This document shows, one piece after another, positions 6,538 through 13,085 of a stretch of DNA of 13,469 nt (position 1 is its first letter; every line of letters begins with the position of its first letter). Source of the stretch: an uncultured Bacillota bacterium (GTDB lineage: Bacteria > Bacillota > Clostridia > Peptostreptococcales > Anaerovoracaceae); contig CAMNNV010000022.1 of the NCBI GenBank assembly GCA_946546075.1, positions 1 to 13,469 on the forward strand, in the 5' to 3' direction. A model generated the notes under the pieces. The model saw nothing but the letters and a program-made list of their open reading frames with translations. It was not told the DNA's origin and made no database searches. The translations under genes and the position numbers were made by a program.

Positions 6538-7452
6538 ATGGTTTCATATCTTATGTTCCTGGCACTGATACCGGGAATCCTTATACTCATATTCGTTTAC
6601 CGCAAGGACAAAGTCGAGAGCGAGCCGATGAGGCTCATGGTGAAACTGCTTATTTTCGGCGCTCTTTCATGTCTTCCTGCCATGTTTCTTGAGCTTCGGA
6701 TGGATGCTTTCATACCGACGAGTCCTAAGATAGCCTATGCGGCAGGCAACGCATTTTTGTCGGCGGCTCTTTGCGAGGAAATCTCGAAGTTCGGGCTGCT
6801 GTTTCTCGGATCGTGGCGCAGCAGGGCCTTCGACTACCGGTTCGACGGTATCGTTTACGGCGTAACCGTCGCTGTGGGATTCGCACTGCTGGAGAACGTA
6901 CTGTATGTGATGGACGGCGGCGTTTATGTAGCCCTGATGAGAGGCGTTCTGGCAGTTCCGCTCCACGCTTTCTGCGGTGCATTCATGGGAATGTTCTACG
7001 GAGCCATGAAGAGATATCAGGTGGAAGGCAAAGGCGGTCAGATGTTCGGGGCATTCCTCGGAGCACTTCTCGTACCGATGATGATCCACGGGATCTATGA
7101 TACCCTGGCCTTCATGGGCGACAACATCTGCACATTCCTTCTTCTGGCATTCGTTCTGTTCATGTACATCGTTGCCATCAAGATGATCAACAGATTCTCA
7201 AGAGAAGACTGGCATGCAGGCTTCTATTCTTCAGGCGTAGATCCTCGTGTGAGCCAGCAGCAGACAGATAACAGCAAGTATTACAGACCTACAGAAGATG
7301 ATTTCCATCTCTATCATAAGAACGAGCAGAAACCGGCAAGCGTCATGCAGCGTTGTCCGCACTGCAGGGGAGCTCTGATGCTTCCAAGCGGTGTAGGAAG
7401 GGTGCGAGTCACTTGTCCGCACTGCGGGAACAAATACGAAACGACTGTGTGA
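6538..7452 (+). CDS. PrsW-family intramembrane metalloprotease with C-terminal zinc ribbon
   Basis: A 304-residue membrane protein. Start ATG 6538 has AAAGGTGG 7 nt upstream. Residues 1-218 contain about seven membrane segments with the PrsW (M82) signatures: CEEISKFG with E80, E81 and K84; FDGIVYG (102-108); LLENVLY with E119; PLHAFCGAFMG with H143; and MMIHGIYD with H184. These Glu and His residues are the presumed metal and catalytic site. In Bacillus subtilis PrsW cleaves the anti-sigma factor RsiW. Residues about 219-265 are a polar linker, and 273-296 form a zinc ribbon (C273-x2-C276 ... C293-x2-C296), probably cytoplasmic. No sigma or anti-sigma gene lies nearby, so the substrate is unknown. 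It is followed after 18 bases by another zinc-ribbon protein, likely cotranscribed. Confidence 0.9.
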   Translation: MVSYLMFLALIPGILILIFVYRKDKVESEPMRLMVKLLIFGALSCLPAMFLELRMDAFIPTSPKIAYAAGNAFLSAALCEEISKFGLLFLGSWRSRAFDYRFDGIVYGVTVAVGFALLENVLYVMDGGVYVALMRGVLAVPLHAFCGAFMGMFYGAMKRYQVEGKGGQMFGAFLGALLVPMMIHGIYDTLAFMGDNICTFLLLAFVLFMYIVAIKMINRFSREDWHAGFYSSGVDPRVSQQQTDNSKYYRPTEDDFHLYHKNEQKPASVMQRCPHCRGALMLPSGVGRVRVTCPHCGNKYETTV

Positions 7453-7470
7453 CAGACAGGGAGGTAGCCG

Positions 7471-8220
7471 ATGGGACTCTTTGGAAATAAGAAAGAAAAG
7501 CCTCGTCCGGTTTGTCCAATATGCGGGGCGGAGATCAAGTTCTTCAGCAGCAGTATCATTGCTGACGGGACCATATGCGACGAATGCGTAGAATCCATAC
7601 GACCTCTCTACGAGAAGGAAGTCGTGTGCAGCAAGATTCGCGACAGCGTTACGGGGCAGGTTTCCTACGATTTCAGCGGGCAGTATCACAGCACCAACCG
7701 GTTCCAGTTCGCGTCCAACAGAGAGCGTGATCCTATCCTCGATCTGACCGTAGATGAGGTGAAGGAAGCACAGCAGATCCTGGAAGCCTATAACAAGTGG
7801 GTCCACGACGAATACGACGGGGCAGAGCCGGATCATTCGAAGGAGAGCAGCCCCGAAAACAACGATGTGGCAGGGAAAGTGACGGCTATCATGAAGATCC
7901 GTGACAGCGAACTGCTCATGCTCAGACCTCTCGATGTGGGCCTCAAGCGCGCCAAGTTACTGAAGGGCAAAACATGCGCGAGAGGTTATGTCGGAGAAGG
8001 GGAATTCGCAAAGGGCGACCGTGCGATCCTCATAAGCGGCGGAAAAGAGCACGAGATCGAGCTCATAGATGTCTACAAAGGCAGTCTCCACGACACTACG
8101 GCCCATCTGATCGCCGCAGGCATGCAAAAGAACATCGCCTCCAAAGGCGACCTGGCGTACCTGATATTCGATGGGGGAGAAGCCCTGGCCATGGCAGAAG
8201 ATCTGATCATCAAGAGATAA
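7471..8220 (+). CDS. Zinc-ribbon (DUF4428-like) protein with possible EF-Tu domain-2-like barrel
   Basis: A 249-residue soluble protein with no signal peptide or membrane segment. Start ATG 7471 has GGGAGGT about 5-8 nt upstream. Residues 12-40 form an N-terminal zinc ribbon, C15-x2-C18-G ... DGTIC36-x2-C39, with the pattern I associate with DUF4428. A middle part of about 45-130 is polar and without recognised motifs. Residues about 133-249 resemble the beta barrel of translation-factor domain 2: ARGYVGEGEFAKGDRAIL (170-187), a strand near IELIDVYKG, then ASKGDLAYLIFDG near the end, echoing the A-G-D-N-V-G-x-L-x-R-G element of EF-Tu. That similarity is by eye and unproven. No GTPase domain is present. 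It is cotranscribed with the PrsW-like protease and is a candidate partner or substrate. Confidence 0.7.
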   Translation: MGLFGNKKEKPRPVCPICGAEIKFFSSSIIADGTICDECVESIRPLYEKEVVCSKIRDSVTGQVSYDFSGQYHSTNRFQFASNRERDPILDLTVDEVKEAQQILEAYNKWVHDEYDGAEPDHSKESSPENNDVAGKVTAIMKIRDSELLMLRPLDVGLKRAKLLKGKTCARGYVGEGEFAKGDRAILISGGKEHEIELIDVYKGSLHDTTAHLIAAGMQKNIASKGDLAYLIFDGGEALAMAEDLIIKR

Positions 8221-8247
8221 AAAAAGACCTCGCGTCAAACGCAAGGT
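8219..8247 (-). terminator. Terminator for the minus-strand symporter gene
   Basis: Stem 8227-8234 with 8240-8247, loop of five bases, followed on the minus strand by C and seven T (complement of 8219-8225). The one non-Watson-Crick pair is C:A on plus-strand RNA but G:U on minus-strand RNA, so the hairpin is sound only in the minus direction. Its T-tract overlaps the stop codon of the plus-strand gene. Confidence 0.75.
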
Positions 8248-8264
8248 TTCCTTATACAGAAATG

Positions 8265-8294
8265 AAGCGGGTATCACGACCCGCTTTTGTTTTG
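8265..8294 (+). terminator. Terminator for the PrsW/zinc-ribbon operon
   Basis: A perfect 8-bp stem AAGCGGGT / ACCCGCTT (8265-8272 with 8279-8286), loop ATCACG, followed by TTGTTTTG on the plus strand. Its 3' half lies inside the last codons of the convergent symporter gene. Confidence 0.8.
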
Positions 8295-9656
8295 CTTTTC
8301 TTCGAGTTTTCGGATGATCCCCTGATAGACGCTCCGGGTGATAGGGTATTTCCACAGTGCGATGCAGGACAGGATGAGAAAGAAGGCCGGCACGAAGGTG
8401 ACGCAGTGCTGTATCCAGATCTGTGCTGTCTCTGACTGTGCCGGAGCCTGTCCATTGAAGCCGGCAAGCTGCAGGATGATGCCTAGGATCTGCGTCCCTA
8501 CGCCTGTGGAGATGAATTCCACCAGACCCTGGACCGATACGATGGTGCCCTGACGCAGCTGCCCCGTCTCCAGCTGATCGTATTCGCACACGTCATAGAT
8601 TATGGCTGGCATGACCTGCCAGTAGACTACCGTGGATACTCCCATGAAAAACACGTAGATATAGAGCACCGTGCCGTCTGCGATGCCTGTGAGGCCGAAT
8701 ATGGAGATGATGATGGCGCAGAGGAACTGTACCATCATCAGACACATCCTCTTGTCCGTGATCCTGCAGAGCCAATTGATCAGCGGGATGATGACGATCC
8801 CTGCTGCGCACCGCAAAAAGAGCAGGGCTGAGATCTCATCGGCAGACTTCGTCAGATTGAAGGTCAGAAAATATATGATATCCGAAATGAGGATGGAATA
8901 GGCAATGAGAAAGAAAAGGCTCGAAAACAGCAGCGGCTTGATGGGCCCCAGTTTCAGCACGTCCCAGTACTGAAGGAGCATATTCTTCACGCTGATGGAC
9001 GGCGCTTCTATGATGCGGGTAGTCTGTGGTTTGTCGTACTTTCTCGCAGTCAGGACCGTTACCAGAACGCATGCAGAGGAGAGAAGTCCCAATGATGCCG
9101 CTGTGATCATCCAGGCCATGGACGGGGAAAAGCCGTGGGCCTGAAGTGCACCGACCATGGAAGAAGGGACCACCATGGCAAGGAGCGAGCCCGTCATCTC
9201 AAAAACTGCAGAATAGGAACGCAGCTTCGTACGCTCCTGATAATCCTGGGTGAACTCCGCCCCCATGGCGAACCATGGCACAAAAAACCCCGTATAGGAC
9301 ATATAGAACAGTATCACCATGAATACGTAGTAGACGATCTTGATGAGCATCGGTGCGCCGATGGCAGTAAAGAGAAGAGTCGCAGCAAAGAAGATCGTGA
9401 TCCCAAAGACCACCATGAACGGGACTCTCCGTCCCCATCTGGTGCGGACATTATCGGAGATATACCCCATGATCCCGTTGAAAAAAGCCGCCGAGATCGA
9501 TCCAATCGCCACGATGGCTCCTGCAGCAGCAGGGCGTATATCGGCTACCGTCGTAAGGAAAAACAGGAGGAATGTGGAGACAAGCGAATAGACGACTGCA
9601 TCGCCAAGAGCAGCCGGTCCGTATCCTATCATGTCCCTCATGGAAAGCTTTTTCAT
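8274..9656 (-). CDS. GPH-family (MFS_2) sugar:cation symporter
   Basis: A 460-residue polytopic membrane protein with about twelve hydrophobic segments. Start ATG 9656 is preceded by GGAGG 7 nt upstream. The N-terminus YGPAALGDAVVYSLVSTFLLFFLT (12-35) is typical of glycoside-pentoside-hexuronide:cation symporters. The family motif between helices 2 and 3 is present as GYISDNVRTRWGRRVPFM (64-81). Helix 4 carries YMSYTGFFVPWFAMGAEFTQDYQERTKLRS, the MFS_2 pattern with Pro-Trp and the Asp-x-x-x-Arg stretch. Length is normal. No glycosidase, kinase or sugar regulator is adjacent, so the substrate cannot be guessed. It is convergent with the PrsW operon and divergent from the HD-domain operon. Confidence 0.88.
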   Translation of the reverse strand: MKKLSMRDMIGYGPAALGDAVVYSLVSTFLLFFLTTVADIRPAAAGAIVAIGSISAAFFNGIMGYISDNVRTRWGRRVPFMVVFGITIFFAATLLFTAIGAPMLIKIVYYVFMVILFYMSYTGFFVPWFAMGAEFTQDYQERTKLRSYSAVFEMTGSLLAMVVPSSMVGALQAHGFSPSMAWMITAASLGLLSSACVLVTVLTARKYDKPQTTRIIEAPSISVKNMLLQYWDVLKLGPIKPLLFSSLFFLIAYSILISDIIYFLTFNLTKSADEISALLFLRCAAGIVIIPLINWLCRITDKRMCLMMVQFLCAIIISIFGLTGIADGTVLYIYVFFMGVSTVVYWQVMPAIIYDVCEYDQLETGQLRQGTIVSVQGLVEFISTGVGTQILGIILQLAGFNGQAPAQSETAQIWIQHCVTFVPAFFLILSCIALWKYPITRSVYQGIIRKLEEKQNKSGS

Positions 9657-9697
9657 ATCTTTTCCTCCGCAAAGTATTTTACTACACTAATACGGTA

Positions 9698-9726
9698 TAG
9701 ATAAAGAGAAATAATGATGGTACAAT
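9698..9726 (+). promoter_or_regulatory. Candidate promoter of the HD-thioesterase-DUF554-decarboxylase operon
   Basis: TACAAT (9721-9726) preceded by TGG, an extended -10, with TAGATA (4 of 6) at a 17-bp spacing as -35 (9698-9703). The predicted start point is close to the GAGGTG ribosome site (9734-9739), so the leader would be very short. Confidence 0.4.
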
Positions 9727-9743
9727 AACTTTCGAGGTGCTTT

Positions 9744-10535
9744 ATGAGTATAGACAGATATAAGATAAAAAAAGGGTTCCGAGCCTACACGGAACGGTAC
9801 GATATAAAGGATGAGAAGATACGTCTGAAGGTGGTGCACACCGAGAAGGTGGCGGCCATCGCTGAGAGGATCGCGTCATCCCTTTGCGAAAGCCAGGAGG
9901 ACATCGATCTTGCCTGGGCAGCGGGGATGCTCCACGACATCGGAAGGTTCGAACAGGTGAAGCGCTACGGCACATTCAAGGACGCTCTTTCGGTGGATCA
10001 TGCAAAGTTTGGCGCAGATCTGCTGTTCTGCGAGGGGCTCATCGATGAGTTCGGGGCAGACACCATGGAGAAGGAAGAGTTCTGGATCCTGGAGACGTCT
10101 ATCCGGCAGCACAACCGCTACAGAGTGGACGCAGAGCTGGATGAGAGGACGCGCATGTTTTGCGACATCCTGCGGGATGCAGACAAGATCGATATCATCC
10201 GCGTGAACATCGACAGCACGCCGGAGGCGATCTACGGGGTCACCGGTACCGAGCTGCGATGCAGCAGCATCACACCTGCCGTCATGGATAATTTCAGGCA
10301 GCAGACCTGCGTATCCAGGGACGTAAGGGTCACCCCTGCAGACATGTTTATTGGACACATATCACTCGTGTTCGAGCTGGTGTATCCTGAGAGCATCAGG
10401 ATACTGAAGGAACAGGGATATATAGACGAGCTTCTGGGATTTACTTCAAAGAACCCTGAGACGGCCGAAACGTTCAAAGAGATCAATACGTTGGTGAGAG
10501 AGTATCTCGCCGGAAGGGAGAAAGAAAATGTCTGA
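9744..10535 (+). CDS. HD-domain metal-dependent phosphohydrolase
   Basis: A 263-residue soluble protein. Start ATG 9744 has GAGGTG 4 nt upstream. The HD superfamily ligands are in order: H32 (VVHTEKV), H64-D65 (MLHDIGRF), H86 (DHAKFGADLL), H123 (IRQHNRY) and D145/D147 (LRDADKIDIIR). Six-ligand HD proteins of this kind often hold two metals and hydrolyse phosphate esters or nucleotides, including (p)ppGpp and cyclic dinucleotides. Here no synthetase, GAF, PAS or receiver domain is attached. The YGTFKDALSVDH segment matches uncharacterised HD proteins of Firmicutes. It is the first gene of a tightly packed operon, overlapping the thioesterase gene by 8 bases. The substrate is unknown. Confidence 0.87.
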   Translation: MSIDRYKIKKGFRAYTERYDIKDEKIRLKVVHTEKVAAIAERIASSLCESQEDIDLAWAAGMLHDIGRFEQVKRYGTFKDALSVDHAKFGADLLFCEGLIDEFGADTMEKEEFWILETSIRQHNRYRVDAELDERTRMFCDILRDADKIDIIRVNIDSTPEAIYGVTGTELRCSSITPAVMDNFRQQTCVSRDVRVTPADMFIGHISLVFELVYPESIRILKEQGYIDELLGFTSKNPETAETFKEINTLVREYLAGREKENV

Positions 10536-10962
10536 GCTGGACGCAAAAAAACAGGCAGAACTTGACGAGGCTAATCAGTATTTTGGGGAAGATAGATTCG
10601 CGACACAGGCGGCAGGCGCCACCATCGATAAGGTGGGGGACAAGTACGCACGTTGCAGCCTGAAACTGGGCGATGTGCACCGAAACGCGCTGGGCGCTGT
10701 CATGGGCGGCGTGATGTATACGCTGGCGGACTTTTGCTTCGCAGTAGCATCGAATTTCCATCAGGGGCCGGCTGTGACGGTAGTGAGCCAGATCAGTTTC
10801 CTGGGGCAGCCAAAAGGAGAGATGCTCTTTGCGGAGAGCAGGCTCATCAAGGATGGGCGCAGGAACTGTTTCTTTGAAGTTGAAGTAAGAGACGAGACGG
10901 GCAAAGCATGTGCGGTGGTAAGTTTCAACGGCGCTCGTCTGGCGGAGGGATCCGGTAAGTGA
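10528..10962 (+). CDS. PaaI-type hot-dog thioesterase
   Basis: A 144-residue single-domain protein of the PaaI/4HBT group, which hydrolyses acyl-CoA thioesters in the cytosol. ATG 10528 overlaps the HD gene by 8 bases, with GGGAG within that gene. The helix segment HRNALGAVMGGVMYTLADFCFAVASN (51-76) holds the family pattern N-x2-G-x-V-x-GG-x4-LAD, with D68 as the probable catalytic acid. The usual HGG is MGG here (M59), so the His found in many PaaI proteins is missing. The central strand VTVVSQISFLGQPKGEMLFAESRLIKDGRRNCFFEVEV is typical. The family forms tetramers. The acyl group is unknown; overlap with neighbours suggests coupled expression. Confidence 0.88.
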   Translation: MSELDAKKQAELDEANQYFGEDRFATQAAGATIDKVGDKYARCSLKLGDVHRNALGAVMGGVMYTLADFCFAVASNFHQGPAVTVVSQISFLGQPKGEMLFAESRLIKDGRRNCFFEVEVRDETGKACAVVSFNGARLAEGSGK

Positions 10963-11627
10963 TAGGTACATTCGTAAACGTGGGGACCATCCTGGTGGGA
11001 AGTCTCATCGGCGGTCTTTTCAAAAAAGTATTAAAGGAGGAGCACACGAACTGCTTGTTCGCGGCCATGGGGCTTGCGGCCTGTGGTCTGGGGATCAATG
11101 CGGTGGTGCAGAACATGCCGGACAGCAAGTATCCGGTGCTCTTTATCGTGAGTCTTGCGGCGGGAAGTCTCATCGGGACGCTGCTCCGTCTGGATGAGCG
11201 CGTGAACTCCGTCAAGATCGGCAGCGGGGACAAGAACCTGATGCAAGGTCTCGTGGCAGGATCTCTGATCTTTTGTGTGGGGACACTGTCGATCCTGGGT
11301 CCTGTGCAGAGCGCTCTCTACGGCGATCACACGTATCTGTTCACCAATGCGACGCTGGATCTTGTGACGGCCATGGTCTTCGCATCCACCTACGGCATCG
11401 GTATGATGGCAGCCGCAGGCATCCTGTTTCTCTGGCAGGGCGGCATCTACGGACTTACGATGCTCCTCGGGGATTTCATTACGGAGACGATGATGACGGA
11501 ACTGGGAACCGTGGGAGGATTCCTGATCCTGGCATCCGGCATCAGCATCCTGGGGCTCAAAGACATGAAGACTCTGAACATGCTGCCGGCTCTGTTTATC
11601 CCGATCATCTTCTGCATGTTCATCTAA
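10959..11627 (+). CDS. DUF554 family membrane protein (YdfK/YqgA-like)
   Basis: A 222-residue membrane protein with about six or seven hydrophobic segments. The start is GTG 10959, which overlaps the thioesterase stop by 4 bases (GTGA); GGAGGG lies 10 nt upstream. The N-terminus IGTFVNVGTILVGSLIGGLF is the recognisable start of DUF554 proteins. LFTNATLDLVTAMVFASTYGIG and the closing LGLKDMKTLNMLPALFIPI are also family segments. DUF554 proteins have no established function; a transport role is a guess. It sits between a thioesterase and a decarboxylase in one operon, and the next gene begins 9 bases after its stop. Confidence 0.9.
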   Translation: MIGTFVNVGTILVGSLIGGLFKKVLKEEHTNCLFAAMGLAACGLGINAVVQNMPDSKYPVLFIVSLAAGSLIGTLLRLDERVNSVKIGSGDKNLMQGLVAGSLIFCVGTLSILGPVQSALYGDHTYLFTNATLDLVTAMVFASTYGIGMMAAAGILFLWQGGIYGLTMLLGDFITETMMTELGTVGGFLILASGISILGLKDMKTLNMLPALFIPIIFCMFI

Positions 11628-11636
11628 GGAGGAAAT

Positions 11637-13085
11637 ATGGGAAGCACACTTGATTTTCTTATGGACCACGCTGACAGCGGGTCCGTTTCCTTTCATATGC
11701 CGGGGCACAAAGGCGCCGCGTTTTACCGCATGCACGGCTACGGGGATTTCGCACATCGCCTGATCGACTGCGATGTCACGGAGATCTCGGGAGCAGATAA
11801 TCTGTTCCATGCAGACGGCATTTTAAAGGAAATCGCAGATAAATACGCGAAGATCTACGGAGCGAAGCGCTCGTTCCTTCTTGTGAACGGCACAAGCTGC
11901 GGGATCATCGCAGGAATACTGGCTTCCGTGCCCCGCGGAGGCAAAATCATCATGGCGAGAAACAGCCACAAGTCCGTTTATAACGCTCTTCGGTTAGGTG
12001 ACATAAAACCTGTTTATGTATATCCATCTGTGATGGAGAACGTTGGCATATCCGGACCCGTCGCAGCCTCCGATATCGCGGATGCTTTGGAAGAAAACCC
12101 GGATGCTTCCGCTGTGATCCTGCCGAATCCAGATTATTACGGGATCTGCAGCGATCTTACCGCCATCGCAAAGGTGGTGCACGAGCATGGCAAGGTGCTG
12201 ATCGTGGACCAGGCCCACGGTGCACATCTTAAGATGATGGAATCCTGCGGCGAACTGCCTCTCTCTGCGGAGACTGCAGGGGCCGATATCGTCATCGGCA
12301 GTACCCACAAAACACTTGCATCCCTCACCCAGAGCGCGGTGATGAATCTCTGCTCGGACCGGGTAGATGAGGCGCTGATAGAAGACAAACTGCAGATGAT
12401 CGAAAGCTCCAGCCCGTCGTATATCCTGATGGCTTCCCTGGATGTGAATGCAGATATCATTATAAAAAAGGGCGCAGATCTGTTCAAAGAGTGGGCGCAG
12501 AATGTGGACTGGTTTTATTCGAGATGCGGCGGCTGGCTGATGGAAAGGTCGGCCTTTCTCGACCATACGAAGCTGAACATCGATGCATCGAAGCTCGGGT
12601 GTACAGGAGATGAGCTTGCCGGATCGCTCATGGAGAGGGAGATCTATCCGGAGCTTTGGACAGGGAACATCCTGATGTGCATGACCGGGATCGGAACGAC
12701 AAGAGAACATCTTGAGAAACTGGCTGAGGTACTGGAAGAGATCGCGGAGCGCAATGATTCGGAAACGGTGAACGAAGCTTCCGTTGAAAATGCACTGCCT
12801 GCTTCGGCTGAAAACGCACTGCCGGCTTCAGCTGAGGGAGAACTCTGGGCAAAGCGCCGTGAGACCTTTGCAGCTGCGGGGCATGAAGAGATCCGTTCGC
12901 TCGAAGAGAGCACGGGGATGCTTTGCGCGGAAAACATCGTGCCGTATCCGCCGGGGATCCCGATCATTTGCAGAGGGGAGAAGATCGATTCGGAGGATGT
13001 GTCATTCCTGAAGACCCTTTTGGAGCGGGGCCATGACGTGTTGGGGATCAGAGATGGGAAGGTGCGCTGTTGTAAGCCTTTATAG
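11637..13085 (+). CDS. Orn/Lys/Arg decarboxylase-type PLP enzyme
   Basis: A 482-residue fold-type I PLP enzyme of the short Gram-positive Orn/Lys/Arg decarboxylase group (SpeA/YaaO-like). The group converts a basic amino acid to a diamine or agmatine and CO2. Start ATG 11637 has AAGGAGG 6 nt upstream. Visible are HMPGHKG (20-26), VNGTSCG (83-89) for the phosphate loop, VDQAHGAH (190-197) with D191 for the ring nitrogen, and the Schiff-base K225 in GSTHKTLASLTQSA. The C-terminal domain carries ENIVPYPPGIPIICRGE (432-448), the usual PGIP element. An inserted tandem repeat ENALPASA x2 (384-399) lies between the two domains. Which amino acid is used is not decided by sequence. It is last in its operon, and its stop overlaps the convergent gene. 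Confidence 0.9.
   Translation: MGSTLDFLMDHADSGSVSFHMPGHKGAAFYRMHGYGDFAHRLIDCDVTEISGADNLFHADGILKEIADKYAKIYGAKRSFLLVNGTSCGIIAGILASVPRGGKIIMARNSHKSVYNALRLGDIKPVYVYPSVMENVGISGPVAASDIADALEENPDASAVILPNPDYYGICSDLTAIAKVVHEHGKVLIVDQAHGAHLKMMESCGELPLSAETAGADIVIGSTHKTLASLTQSAVMNLCSDRVDEALIEDKLQMIESSSPSYILMASLDVNADIIIKKGADLFKEWAQNVDWFYSRCGGWLMERSAFLDHTKLNIDASKLGCTGDELAGSLMEREIYPELWTGNILMCMTGIGTTREHLEKLAEVLEEIAERNDSETVNEASVENALPASAENALPASAEGELWAKRRETFAAAGHEEIRSLEESTGMLCAENIVPYPPGIPIICRGEKIDSEDVSFLKTLLERGHDVLGIRDGKVRCCKPL
12786..12833 (+). repeat. 24-bp in-frame tandem repeat in the decarboxylase gene
   Basis: Two 24-bp units (12786-12809 and 12810-12833) each encode ENALPASA. They differ at three bases, all third codon positions and all synonymous (Asn, Pro and Ser codons). 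The repeat lengthens the linker between the PLP domain and the C-terminal domain. Confidence 0.9.

Noticed and set aside
7231..7836. Minus-strand open frame of 201 codons opposite the PrsW and zinc-ribbon genes
   Set aside because: It is antisense to two genes with intact cysteine motifs, with no recognisable domain or ribosome site.
9135..9704. Plus-strand open frame of 189 codons within the symporter gene
   Set aside because: It is highly charged and low in complexity (His, Arg, Asp, Ser), the usual shadow opposite a membrane protein. The symporter frame is well supported.
11031..11810. Minus-strand open frame of 259 codons opposite DUF554 and the decarboxylase
   Set aside because: It is rich in His, Gln and Arg, typical of an antisense shadow of GC-biased third positions. 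It crosses two well-supported genes on the other strand.
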